Under the pieces are notes generated by a model, which was given only the letters and a program-made list of their open reading frames with translations, was not told the DNA's origin and ran no database searches. Below are positions 52,819-64,000 of a stretch of 64,000 bases of DNA, in pieces. Each line of letters begins with the position of its first letter. Positions within the stretch are counted from its first letter, which is position 1. The DNA lies in NCBI RefSeq assembly GCF_022539315.1, contig NC_066315.1, positions 47,287,174 to 47,351,173 of the forward strand. Reading direction: 5' to 3'. The translations under genes were made by a program, and so were the position numbers. The DNA is from Serinus canaria (taxonomy: Eukaryota; Chordata; Aves; Passeriformes; Fringillidae).

Positions 52819-52910
52819 CCGATGGTGGAATTGAGAAATCCAGTGATCTCTGAGAACTGGGGCCAGTCAAACTCATCACTGAAAGCCATGGGGAGATTAG
52901 CAAATGATTT
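52819..52910 (-). CDS. AOAH: AOAH coding exon 6 in window (residues 107-137)
   Basis: The exon lies between TTTCAG and GTAAGC. It encodes KSFANLPMAFSDEFDWPQFS and EITGFLNSTIG, aligning with the mammalian FINLP-LT-ELDWPQLSGATGFLDST block. NST is a possible N-glycosylation site. Confidence 0.96.
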
Positions 52911-55900
52911 CTGAAAGAAAAAATTTTAAATCAACCTGGTTTCACCCTCACAGACATAAAATCCCCTTAGCAAATTTGAACAGTTCTTAGTCAGAGCACT
53001 AGCCAGAGAACAGCAATTTTAACTGCCATAGTAGTGGTAACAATGTAGGCATATACTTAAAAAGCTGGCTTTTGTAAGACAGGCACGTGAAGAGATGGAG
53101 GAAGGAAAAGCCAAGGAGATATCTGAATTGCAGTTCTTGGCACCCTTTTTTCCTGAAAGAGTCCAAAACTCCTCTTTTTGTGAGCAGGTACTGCAGGTGC
53201 AGACCCCTGAGGCAGCAGATGATTGCTCCACATCTGTCCTGCCCAAAGGTGTGTCAGCCTTGGGCACAGGAAGAGATCTCAGCCTGATGTCCCCAGAGAA
53301 TATGGCAAAGGCACAATGTCAAATTCTCTCAAAGCCTCCCCTGCCCTCTACAGCATGATGAACTGAGAACAACCAATCCCCTGAAAACCTCTGCCTGGTC
53401 CTCACTAAATTTTGGGGATGGCACTAAAGCAACAGGGTCAGAAAGGCCTCTGAGCATGGCAGGGACAAGGGAGAAAAACACATCATCTGACATAATGTTC
53501 CTGTGCAAATACATGCATCCTTTACCCTTCTCTGTTTTGCTGATATTGGTCCCTAATGCTTTTTTACAGCGACTGACCCTGTGAAAGCCTCTCCGCAGAT
53601 GCAAGCCATGTTGCACATTCAAAACACAGTGCCCTGTTCTTTCCCACTTTGTTTTCTGAAAGTCCCAAAAATCATGAAAGGTTAGGATAATAACCTTGAT
53701 AAATTGTGCCACCTTAGAAGGACAGAACATGGAGTAAATTTCCAGCTTCTCCTAGTCTGGGGTACGCTTGCAAAGACAAACGTATAAATCCAGTGTGCTC
53801 ATAAAGAGGAAAACTGCTGATGAAAAAGGTAATAACCAAAAGAAGGTCAAAACATAAAATCAGAGAACCTACAGGCTGGTTTAATCCATATAATTTATTA
53901 GCTTCATTTTCTCTTCAAGCAATTGTGGGGTTTCCTTAAGACCTCACTGCTATAAACAAGAAGCAGGTGGGTAATTCTTTATCCAGGAGGGCCAGAATAA
54001 CTGAGGAGCTAGAGTACAGCTAAATTTGTGCTCCCCACCAAGTTCTGATTCCAAGAAAATTATTGTTTAGGTGAATGGGAGCTATACTTGAGGCTATGGC
54101 TTGAGTATATGTCTAGGGGTTTAGACTGTAAGATGATGGAGGGAGATGCAGGGAAGAGAGAGGAAAGGCAAGTAAAGAGGGGGTTGTGGGGGACAGGAAA
54201 TCCTGAAGCCATGCTCTGAGCAATCTAATGCACAGCAGATGCCAGTTTAAAGCATGTAACAGCCCATTTGACCCACTTACAGTACATCTGCATTAGTTAC
54301 CAAGGTGAAAAGGGGCCTGTCTAAATTATCTTTCAGTTTGTTCTCTCTTTCTGACATACATATATGTGTCCTTGTGTGTATGTGTACATACATATACAAA
54401 TAAAAACCATTCATTTTTTAGGGCTGCAGGGGAACTTCAAATTTGCCTTCTTCAAATCTGTTAGTTTTGTGTGCAAATAAGCACTTAATCCAAGGGCACA
54501 GCTGTGAGCAGAAGTGGTGGGATACAGCATAGCTTGGCCTTTTGCAATATTTTCCTCCTCACAGGTTTGCATTAGAGGTGAGAGAAATAGTCACCTAGGA
54601 CAGGAAAAACCCTGCAGATATGATCTCTTATAAGTGACACATAGAGTAAAAAAGAGACAAGATTTATTTAATACTTTTTAAACAAATCTTTTTATGAACA
54701 ATTCTCTCATTATTTACCATTGGCACTCCAAAACAATATATTCATTGGACAAGTCCCAGTAATTTTTAACTGTTTGGTTTTTTTTCTCTCCTGCAAATTT
54801 GGCTTAAATATGAATTGAACCTAGTTGAGTTGTAAATTGATTTCAGGAGGAACGTTTGAGCCCAAAATTATAGTTGCATTTGAAAACTGGATAGGCATTT
54901 AGCATTGACACTGTTCCAACAAAGCATTTAAGGCCCAGACTTTTGAAGATATTTCAGGTCCAAAGGGTGAAGATGAGTAGTTAATGGAAAATTAAGAAGA
55001 ATGCTGAACCTTAAACTCTGCATTGATGTAGTTTGGAAAGTACAGCCTAACAGACTGTGTTGCTTAGTCTCAGATGCAAATGTGTCCCACTCTAGAGGTG
55101 CAACTGTGTTGACTTTTAGCATAAAACTCTCTTGAGCACAGCCTTGTTTAAATACCATTCTCTAGACTATTCTGGCTGAGAAACCTACTTCAGCCCACGT
55201 GCCAGATTTTAGCAGAGAATCAGTAGAAAATTATTCCAGCCTAGCTTCAAATGCCATATTTCAGCATCAAATGCTTTAGATAGGTCTCATTCCAGTGAAC
55301 ATCCCCCTCTCCTAGAAGTGTCCTGCCTTGGAGCATGGGGCAGTCAAAGCCACGGCTGATGCTAAATGCACACATGCCAAGCTGTGCTTAAGTGGAAGAA
55401 GGTTCAGGGCTGCTGGGGCAAGAGATTTTCAAAATCAGAATACAAAAAGGGCACTGGAAACCTCACACTCATCCAAACCTTTCCATCCTGGAAATCTTGA
55501 AATCATTGAGGTATACCTTAATTTGAAGGAAAATTGGGTGTTTCTTTTTATAATGATTTTAATGCTGTTCAAATCCTGGAGAGAGTATTAATTACCACAG
55601 AGAATTTTATTATTCTAAGTATACAAATAAGCAAACCTTAAGCTCTTGAGAAAAGCACAGACTATCTTTTTAAAAAGCAAAATTTGCATTTCTGCTCTGT
55701 AAAACTGCAAGGGACAGAGTTTTGAAATTAGCAAAACTACTATCTTTTTCCCCACAAAATGAAATGTCTTAGTCATGACAATACAAGAAAAACCTGCTTG
55801 CATTTCTCTGGATCTAGTGGTATGCTAGATAGTGTTTTTAAAAAGAACTGCACACATCAAACTCCTGGTTTTTTTCCTAGCAGTATGAAAAAAAAAGAAG

Positions 55901-58900
55901 TCAGTGGGATAAGTGTTCAGGACATCCTGAATCCACATTTAAAGAAATTATGAATTCTGCTAATAGGAAATAAATAGTATGAAACAGTTACTCTAACGAT
56001 ATCTGAGAACCCCTTGAGTTTGTGGGCAGCTAGGTATCTACTGGACTATGGATAAATGGAGGATTTATTTTTCTCTTTATTCAGCAACAAAATAGAGATC
56101 CAACAGTTTTGAATTGCATCTTTCCAGAAAGGGTATTATTTCCATCACATTTATAAATATAGTGCTTTTACCTCAAAATAAAAATCTATCTAAAATGAGA
56201 CATGAAAGTTGCTTCTATTCCAGACACACAACAGAAAAATGCTGTAATTAGTAGCTGTTTGGAAGTCAATAGTAAGCAGATGGACAGACCAGCAGGAGCA
56301 CAATATCCATCACTAGACATACTAGTGTTTTCAACATTAGCTTTCTGCAAAAAACATCTACCTCAAAAAAACCCCTAGTACTTCTTCTGCTTTGCTAGGC
56401 CTTATAAAGTGCATGTCCACTGTTTTACACTTCACTTTTAGCATCCAGATTTTCAGGTTAAAGGGATGAACATTCAGCTCAATTCTTGCTGAAACTCTTA
56501 AAAGAAAAATCTGGCAAACCCAAGAGCTGTTGATAACCAGAAAGACAAAATAAAGTTGACTTGACCCTTTCTTAGAGATATATCATTCTCTTTGTGTAAG
56601 GCACTCATGACTTCCCCTATATAGGAAAGAGTGGTGGTTTTTTAGTAGTTTTATTTCTTTCTTTGTTTATTTCAGCTGGAGAAATAGCACGCCTGAGCTG
56701 CAGTTTTCAAAGATGTTTCCACCTCAAAATGGGTGTTTCTCACACCGAGTAATGCCTCCATGTGCTCTTTCTGGGAAGAACATACTCTGAGAGGGATGCT
56801 AACTGTATATGTGACTGGCTCCTAGGTAAAGGCTTTGTAAATAGCACTGGAAAACAAGAGTGCCCCCTCTGATATCTAGCATGCCAGAGGAGTTGAAGTG
56901 GGAAAAATAAATGATGCAATTTGATGCACCCTGTACAACATGAGACATGTAACAGAAGCCTGTCCCCCTGCACCAGATTACACTGGGGGTTGTGACCCTT
57001 ACAGGGCAAAGCTAAGAGGGCAATGAGTTCCTAATTAGACCAGGAAATCCAAAATCCAATGTATAGCATCTTCCTAGCAATGCTCTTCAAGTCAATGGCA
57101 TGGACATACAAATTCCAAAGCTGTTCAGCCCAAGTCTTATCTTGTCATCCCTGTGCTGAATATCCAGCTACCCAGACAACATCCTGAGTGAATTTCTCAT
57201 TCACATTCTCTTTTCTTTCCATACTCAACATAGGCTCTCCTTTGCAAAGGAGACTATGTACAGCAAAATCAGGGAAAACAACCATTCTGCAGAGCCTCTT
57301 AATGGAATACTCAGCATCTCTCCTAAAAAATTATTTCCTCACCTAATTAGCTTTAAAACTGGAATTAACAGCTGCCACTGATGTGGTGCTGATTAGCAGG
57401 TGGGCCCAAAGCATTGTTACCAAGTGTAAATTTTACTTTACACCTGTATATGCAAACACTTTTATATGTAAACACATAAAAGGATAAATATAAGTAAGAA
57501 ATATGTGAAATATAGAAAGCATATAAAGTGAATATGTAAAAATATAGAAAAATATTAAAGTAATAAAATAATACACAGAATAAATCTAAATTAACACTCA
57601 CAAATCTTTTTCCTGTACACATGATAAAAAATCTGCACAGGGCATGGGCAAGGAAGCGCTATTTCAAATTCCATGTAGAGGTTTAAGGTTCTACTGAAAT
57701 GAAAATTAAAGCTTTGAACTTACTCTACTATTGACTGTGGATAAAACCATTTGACAAACTAATATTTTACTTGTCTTATAGAAGAAATTTTGGCAGAATC
57801 AAAGCCAAGTGTCTTGAGTTAGGCAGCACAAGGGAACAGCTGGTACACAAAGATGATGCCTTTTCCTCTCTTGTCCAAGGCCTAACTTCAAATTCTGTGG
57901 TCCCAGATTAAAGATGCTTCCTGTAAGATTAGAACATAGACTCTCTGCACTCTCTCTGGTCACCATCTCTGGATGTGCTTCAAAATTCTCCTTGAGGGAA
58001 GCCTTGCACTGAAAAATCATTGAAGCCAGTTAATTTGTTAACCAAGCCTAGAGGTGAAGGATATTTTCCAGTGGCTTTTAATACAACACAAGAGACAGCA
58101 ATATTGCACCTTCACAACCCCAAGGCAGTTGAATTGCTGCTGCTGCTGACATCCTCCACAGAGAAAGCAAGACAGAAAGGACAAGGAAAAGGAAGAGGCA
58201 GTGATAAAGCCTGAATTCATTCAGAAATGTGCTTTTGTGCTCAGGTGACAGCTTTAGCACTCATGGTGAGCTCCAAATTAAAAACCCTTTTACTTTTGCT
58301 AGAGTTTAATCACAGAGGATAGTTTTTATACAACTGAGATCTCTGTATGTCTGCATAAATATTTAACTGATGTATTTTTTCCAGGTTGGTAGGAAAGCTT
58401 GGAAATAGTCCTAGAAAAAAACATGTTGTTTCCTATCCCAAACCTCACATATATTTTTTGGGCCTTACACAGAGTGCACCAATTCCCTCCCATGCAAGCT
58501 GCTCTACACTCATCAGACAGTAACAAAGAGCCTCCAAAACTCACTTATGTAATCTGCACTCCAGCTCCCAACCTTGAAGCTTGTGCCTTGGCACGCTATT
58601 AGCAGACCTTGACCCATCCAGCTGGTGGATCAGCAAGCTTCAAGCAAGAAAAATAGTTTCTAATTCTTCCTTATAATAATAATAAAATGCTGGCATAGTC
58701 TAAAACTGGTAGTAAAGCCTACATGGCTTTACTACCAGCCTTACTGTCAGAATCATCCTTGCCATCAGTATTATGATCATCTTAATTAGATGAGATAATC
58801 TCAATTTCATTAGTGGTAATTTGTTATGTTCCTCATCAGCTCTGTCATCAGTGTCATTCATCTAATTGTTGTTCATAAGCATTTAACAAAGAAAAATAAT

Positions 58901-59996
58901 GCCTAATCTGCAATATTTAAATCAGCTCTGGGAGCAAAAGTGGAAAAAACCCATGAAACTCTCAGATCTCCCACAGCGTTGCAACTACTAACAGTCTGGG
59001 AAAAGACTTGTTCTCCAGAAAATGTCTGTAACCTTATTCTGCAGACATCAGTAGATGTGTAGAAGGTTTTCATCAGGAAGGGTGGGCATGATGATCTATC
59101 TGCTCACCCCTGTGCAGCAGACTCTTGTGCAGAGAAGGACAAAGTACAGTCCTCCCTGGCTAGAGACTGATGTGATTGGAAACAACAGTGAGGGTTGGGA
59201 ACATACCTGCACATTTATCTCCACCCCATAATTGCAGCTGGCTGGAATGATCTTTTCCTCTCAATTATTTCATTACATGCAGGTGAACTGCAACAGGCTC
59301 AGAATAATTCACAGTCAGGTGCATTTTGTAGTTTTTTGAAAATAGGGAAGGCTGGCATACCACCCAGTGTGGCAGTGATATTTTGTGGTCACAGGAACTC
59401 TACCCTTCAGGACAAATCTATTATAAATACTTGGATGACCCTCAAGCACCTGCGAATGCATTTGTCCAACAATCCTCAAAACCAGAACACTGGAGTTATG
59501 AGACCTATTTCACATATGCCACAGGATGAGGGAAAACAATCCAGGGCCCGTCATTTCAAAGCCAGATTCCTAAATCAGAATTCCCCGGCTGTCAGCAGGG
59601 TCACTTCTGCAAAAGCTCTCACAGCAAGGAGCCATCCCAACCAGGCTGCTAATGGCAGGTCTGATCCCACAGACAGCACGGGTCTCCTTGAGCTGCAGGC
59701 ACGTGCATGGAAAGCCAGATGTCCTGGTTTGTGTCTCTGGCACAGCACTGGGACACTGCAGCCAAACTCTTCCCTGACCCAATTGCACAGATGCTGGAGG
59801 AGCAGCAGTAGCACAGGGCTTTGCTTTTTTATCTTCATAGGAGAAGATGCGGGAGGGGACTGATACATGTGAAACCATAACTACAAATTCCAATGCAGTG
59901 AAGCATTTTGCACTTGTTTGCCCTTGGCAACCTGCAGCACAGCAGAGAAAGCAAATGGCAATCGGTGCTTTTGGCAAGCTGAACGTGATTCCTCAC
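52911..59996 (-). other. AOAH: AOAH intron before the catalytic-Ser exon is spliced on (7.1 kb)
   Basis: This is the largest complete AOAH intron in the window. It contains AT-rich tracts (54,355-54,410 and 57,440-57,600), a perfect 14-bp hairpin at 58,706-58,738 next to an AAT triplet run (about 58,674-58,686), and a 222-codon open frame at 59,195-59,863 on the + strand. No known gene or transposon is recognised. Confidence 0.6.
58706..58738. repeat. Perfect 14-bp inverted repeat with 5-nt loop
   Basis: The left arm CTGGTAGTAAAGCC (58,706-58,719) is the exact reverse complement of the right arm at 58,725-58,738, with TACAT between them. Confidence 0.9.
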
Positions 59997-60085
59997 CGCT
60001 GACATCTGCGTGACGGTCATCCACTCGGGAGGGATGTGGAAGTGAGCGCCAGCCGAGTCTCCCAGGAGCACGACCCCTCTGGAGT
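59997..60085 (-). CDS. AOAH: AOAH coding exon 5 in window (residues 77-106), catalytic Ser block
   Basis: The exon lies between GTGCAG and GTGAGG. It encodes SRGVVLLGDSAGAHFHIPPE followed by WMTVTQMSA. GDSAGAH is block I of the GDSL/SGNH fold, and its Ser (window residue 87) is the nucleophile that attacks the acyl ester. The DSR start is shorter than the mammalian GSQPRG link. Confidence 0.98.
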
Positions 60086-61216
60086 CTGCACCTGATGGAT
60101 GCATTTTGTTAGTCACATGGGTAGGAAGAGCAAACTGAAACCCAGCTTGGAGAGTGCTAAAAGAGGAACAGCAGTAGCAGCTGATGGAGTCACAGGGTGA
60201 CTGACTTCCCCACCCTTCATGTGGCTTAAATGTTCAGACACTGCAATAGGATTTTCACTCCATCTGCAGCAGAAACCATCTAAGAGGCATTTGCCAACAA
60301 CCCTAGAGAAACAACTGGGGACTGGGCATGAAAAACAGGGGGAGGTCTTGCTAATCAGAAAAGAATCCTGGCTGTATTCAAATTGTGTGTTATTTCAGCA
60401 GAGGTTCTGCTGTGCAGACAGTGTTTATTTTTGCTATCCATAGATTATGCATTAAAAAGTACTTAAACATTTAGGGAAATCGGATTACTCAGAAAATTGC
60501 TCAAAGCTCCTTATAACAGAACTGGGTGGCGGATGTGCTACTCATATGAGTATTTCTGCTAGAACAATCTGTCTGGTTTATAATTAATGTCACTTAACAT
60601 TTGTAGATTAGCCTTTCATCTAAAAATGTTGAGGAGTCTTGCCAGGCAATGGTTCATCCCCAGGATACTGATTTCAGTGTGAGGTGAGGTGAGTGGGAAC
60701 TGCAGTCACTGCTGGTTTGTGAGGCTTTTATTTGTGCAGTGTGGGCACACAGGCACCCACCCACATCATGGTCAGGGAGATCAGCTCGTGCCATCACTTC
60801 AGCCCTTTAAGGTCTTACCTGGAAAAAAATGTGTGTATTTATGGCAAGAGGTAAAACTGGACAAATGCAAACGTTAAGCTGCTTCCCTAAATCTCAAAGC
60901 CATTACTCTGGGTTAGTCTTCAGGCGCCAGAGAAGATGCAGAGCTGACATCTCAGTTTGCTGCTGTCCCCAGCAATTACTCATTGTATTCAATTTCTTTA
61001 CTGAACTGACTTTTAAGAGGAAGTTACGAGCAGCCTGTGTTTTACAAGTTTCATCTTTACCCATCCTCAAGATAAAAAAACTCAATAATTTTGCTTTTCT
61101 CATGATGTTATAAAGCCTATTGTCTTTCCCTAGCCTTGTGAATGTGCAAGCATTGAAATATTTATAAAATTAATACATAAGACACATGTTTTATTGTATT
61201 GACTCTAATGATTTAC
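60086..61216 (-). other. AOAH: AOAH intron (1.1 kb)
   Basis: I see no repeat or gene in it. Confidence 0.55.
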
Positions 61217-61265
61217 CTTTGCAGAACTTCTCCTCATAGGGAATTCCATCTTTTGGATCTACACC
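61217..61265 (-). CDS. AOAH: AOAH coding exon 4 in window (residues 61-77)
   Basis: The exon lies between CAACAG and GTAAAT. It encodes GVDPKDGIPYEEKFCK, nearly identical to mammalian AOAH, just before the catalytic domain. It exits in phase 1. Confidence 0.96.
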
Positions 61266-61378
61266 CTGTTGGAGAAGAGAAAGGGTAGGTAGCAGTACCT
61301 ATCTAGCACCTGAGGAATGGCAGTGCAAAACAGAGGCTGAGAATTTAGTTATTCTTGAATGTTTGCCTGCAGGAGGCA

Positions 61379-61400
61379 CTGCATCATAATAATGATGCAG
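61379..61400. repeat. 9-bp inverted repeat with 4-nt loop
   Basis: CTGCATCAT and ATGATGCAG flank AATA in the AOAH intron between window exons 4 and 5. Confidence 0.85.
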
Positions 61401-61601
61401 TGACATTATTTTAATAAGTGTATGTATATTTTAATGAATAATATAAGCTATAATTTAAATAATCATAAGCATCAATAAACAAACTTAATATCAGCTAATA
61501 AAACCTGAATAAATAAAAAAGAAACACTTCTAAACTAAATCAAAGACTAAGGAGGACAAAAGAGAAGCAGTAATCAGGAAGGTACAACTTCATTTACTTA
61601 C

Positions 61602-61650
61602 CCATATGCCATTGCAGTTAGAGTCACTTTTTGCATCCCAATTATCAGGA
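61602..61650 (-). CDS. AOAH: AOAH coding exon 3 in window (residues 44-60), calcium-binding loop
   Basis: The exon lies between TTTTAG and GTAAGT. It encodes PDNWDAKSDSNCNGIW. The DSNCNG pattern is the AOAH calcium-binding segment, which resembles an EF-hand-like loop (family knowledge). It exits in phase 0. Confidence 0.96.
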
Positions 61651-62157
61651 CTAAAACAGAGACAAAAAAGGATAAGAGATGTCACAAAAAAAAACCCAGG
61701 GAAATCAGATCCCTAGTGCCATTTTTCACCAAAATTAAAAAGGAATTAGAAATTCCTTTCTGCATGGAAGGGTGGGGGTTTTCCCCCTTTGGATCCAGGA
61801 GAGGCAATTTTCCCTAACAAAATACAAAAGCAAAATGCAATATTAATTTAAAATTAATACTGGAAGTTGCTGAATGAAACTCATCCTTTTAGTCAGTGGC
61901 ACAGTTTCTCTCCCCACCTCTGATCTGTCTGACCAATTTTAGCTGCAGATGCTTTAGAGAAAGGAAAGAAATGTGTGCACCACTGCTGCAAATGAGTCCC
62001 ATCCTGGTCTTGATCATCCCCTCTTGTCTCCCTCACCGCGAAGTCAAGCAAGAAGCAGTGACGTGCTGTCTAAGAGTATGGTCACACCAAAATCTGGAGC
62101 TCATTCTTCTCGAAGGCACAGTTAATAGGAAGCCTTTAAGATAATTAAAACCTTTAC

Positions 62158-62228
62158 CGCCTGCCAGGGTACACGGTTGTGTTTTTGTCGTCGCAGTCTC
62201 TGCCTCGCCAGTGATAGCCCCTCAAGGT
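62158..62228 (-). CDS. AOAH: AOAH coding exon 2 in window (residues 21-44)
   Basis: The exon lies between CTTTAG and GTAAAG. It encodes TLRGYHWRGRDCDD and TTVYPGRR, a highly conserved AOAH block that opens the acidic, calcium-binding section (RGRDC-D). It exits in phase 2; CG joins T to encode Arg. Confidence 0.96.
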
Positions 62229-62734
62229 CTAAAGGCCAGGAGAAACACACACATAGGACCGCCGTTATTACTCTTGCGCTTTTAATTTAAAATATCTAAA
62301 ATGAGAATCTAACTCAAGGTGCAGGAATAAAACCCAACAAACAGATTGTATTCCAGAGTCCCTCTGCTAAGCTTTAATAAGTGACACCTAGCATGCTTTC
62401 GTGCAGAAATAAGACAAGCTGGCAATTTATTTTTTGTTTAATATGACTTTACTTCACCTCTTATTAATTCAGTAAACAACCACTCAGCAGCAGAGCAATT
62501 TGCTTCTGAAGGGAGCACAGCTTTATGTGTGCATTTCCCCAGGTGGCACACATGAATGATTGCTTTTTCATCCAGGAAAAAAACCCAACATTTTATGACA
62601 AAAAAACCTTCCATTCATTTTATTCCTATTCTTATTTTCACATGAATGTATAAGGCTTTGAAGAAAGTAGGAGGAATTCCAGAGACATCCTCATTATCAA
62701 GGGATTACTGTACCAAAGGAAAGGCTTTGCTTAC

Positions 62735-62795
62735 TGGGAAGGTGCTAAATTTATCTCCATCAAAATCTTCAAAAGGCAGTTTATTTCTTAGAACA
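62735..62795 (-). CDS. AOAH: AOAH coding exon 1 in window (residues 1-20)
   Basis: Read on the minus strand, the exon lies between TTACAG and GTAAGC. It encodes VLRNKLPFEDFDGDKFSTFP, matching the segment just after the saposin-like part of AOAH (xVPFKDxDxDKYSxFP in mammals). One base at the start completes a codon from an exon outside the window. Confidence 0.92.
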
Positions 62796-64000
62796 CTGTA
62801 AAAAACAAAACCAAAACCCATAGTGTTAGCATATGGAAGGGAATCATTAAGAAAGTAAAAACACAGTGAAGTGTACAGAAAAGATAATAACTGGCATGAT
62901 ATTCACTGCTCTATATGCAGCTGGGCCTCTGTGCTTGTACTTCAGCAAAGTGGTCCTGCCCAAAAGAGCAAATTCTGTATTTCAATATCCACTGACTGAG
63001 CTCTGGAGGTGAGGCTGATGGATTCCTGTATGGCTTCAATGCTGAACCTGCAGTCTCTAAAAAAAGCTAGGACAACAAATCTGTGGTAAAATTTAGGGAG
63101 GTTTTTGGTTGGTTGATTTTGTTTTGTTATTTTTTTTTTTTTTTTTTTTTAGCTATAGTAAGAGGAAAGTAAAAACCCAAAAATGGTAAGGGAAAGAGAG
63201 GGAGAGATCAGAAAATCTGAGTTGAATATATGCAATCCAACATATGATATAAAATTTCATTCCCTTCCACTGTCTGAACTCACAGGGCTCAAACTCAGCT
63301 CATGTATCCTGACTAACATTTCAAAAGACACTTGCATGTCAATCAACCCATTCCAAATAAACTCCTGATATTTTCAGTTAAATGAGCAGAAATAGGTGAG
63401 CAAGTTAGTCTTGGCAGCTGAATCAGTCAAATATACAGCTGATAATCCAAATTTATTCTTAGACCTGCTGGAGTATTCCTCCAAGTCATTGGAGTACACT
63501 GATAAATATGCTTTACGAGTCCAGCTCAGGTCCCTGGCCTCTCTTAGAAACTGACTCAAAGTCAGCACTGTCATGAGTTGTTGTTACTGGATGCCATCCA
63601 CCTGACTTTCTTAAACACCTTGGGATTGTTCTGTGCTTCACAACTGACATTAAATTTGGGTTCCTCACACAGTCATGCAGGTGCTGTGTTGGCCTTCCTG
63701 CACTGAGACATGGGCACCACAACTGGGTGAACAAACTAAATGAAGAAGTTTCTTGGGCTCAGAAAATCTCAGGAGAAGGGTGGCTCCATGTTGGAGATGT
63801 CACATCTGTGAGAGTGTCACATATTTGAGATCTGAGATGTGCTAAAAGTGAGCAAATGGTTTAAGCACTGAAACAACCACAAGGATCCCTGTGAAGAATA
63901 TTACTTATCAGAACTCTGTGCAGGCTCCTTCTGTACTACCTAGACAGTGGTTTTATAAAGGAAACCAACACAAGTAAATATGGGAAGCTCTGTTAGCTAA
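62796..64000 (-). other. AOAH: AOAH intron (upstream part outside the window)
   Basis: No further AOAH exon was found between the first window exon and the right edge. The stretch holds a T21 run at 63,130-63,150 (poly-A on the gene's strand) and short open frames without resemblance to anything known. Confidence 0.6.
63130..63150. repeat. T21 homopolymer
   Basis: Twenty-one T on the + strand in the rightmost AOAH intron. Confidence 0.85.

Larger units (their letters stand above)
23990..64000 (-). other. AOAH: AOAH (acyloxyacyl hydrolase) gene, 3' part: 15 coding exons plus 3' UTR
   Basis: AOAH is a GDSL/SGNH-family lipase of phagocytes that removes the secondary fatty acyl chains from lipid A, inactivating lipopolysaccharide. 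It is made as one chain, cleaved into a saposin-like small and a catalytic large subunit, and acts in lysosomes or after secretion. Fifteen exons with consensus splice sites and matching phases give 396 residues plus stop, about the C-terminal 70% of the known protein (575 residues in human). The catalytic residues are all present: Ser87 (GDSAGAH), Asn194 (GND), Asp348 and His351 (DGFH), in window numbering. The signal peptide, saposin domain and promoter are beyond the right edge. The gene spans about 40 kb here, compact next to the human gene of about 200 kb. Confidence 0.96.

Noticed and set aside
53329..53730. 133-codon open frame on the - strand and an 87-codon frame on the + strand
   Set aside because: No recognisable domain, no splice context in AOAH phases, and both strands open, which suggests chance.

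Overview
This is vertebrate, almost certainly avian, nuclear DNA. The genes are split by GT-AG introns, there are CR1-type LINE 3' ends, and the introns are compact, AT-rich and short for the families concerned. A probable retroviral-type solo LTR at about 40.0-40.5 kb resembles LTRs I associate with songbirds, so a passerine is my best guess, but species cannot be fixed from sequence alone. The gene order (ANLN then AOAH, tail to tail) matches the human 7p14 neighbourhood. Nothing bacterial, phage-like or CRISPR-like is present.

Region 1 (1 to about 20,700, + strand) holds the 3' part of ANLN (anillin), the scaffold that ties actin, myosin, septins and RhoA together in the cytokinetic ring. 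Twenty consecutive coding exons were assembled by joining GT-AG boundaries whose phases all agree: 2,508 nt, or 835 residues plus stop. They cover the end of the N-terminal region, the actin-binding middle, the anillin-homology (Rho-binding hairpin plus C2-like) region and the C-terminal PH domain. The promoter and first exons lie to the left of the window. A 3' UTR of about 1.25 kb follows, with two AATAAA signals.

Region 2 (about 20,700 to 24,000) is about 3.3 kb between the two converging genes. I see no supportable gene in it.

Region 3 (about 24,000 to 64,000, - strand) holds the 3' part of AOAH (acyloxyacyl hydrolase), the secreted or lysosomal lipase that removes secondary acyl chains from lipopolysaccharide lipid A. 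Fifteen consecutive exons with compatible phases give 396 residues plus stop. This includes the calcium-binding segment and the whole GDSL/SGNH catalytic core: nucleophile Ser in GDSAGAH, Asn in GND, and the Asp/His pair in DGFH. The signal peptide, saposin-like small subunit and start lie beyond the right edge. The introns hold two CR1 fragments, the LTR, a TA-rich microsatellite, homopolymer and triplet runs, and several perfect short hairpins.

I found no clear novel system. The observations most worth checking are the LTR, the CpG-rich AOAH exon beside a CR1 end, a 28-bp element repeated in two ANLN introns, a cryptic in-frame exon and a nearby coding-like remnant in the largest ANLN intron, perfect inverted repeats in AOAH introns, and an unexplained 222-codon open frame at 59.2-59.9 kb.
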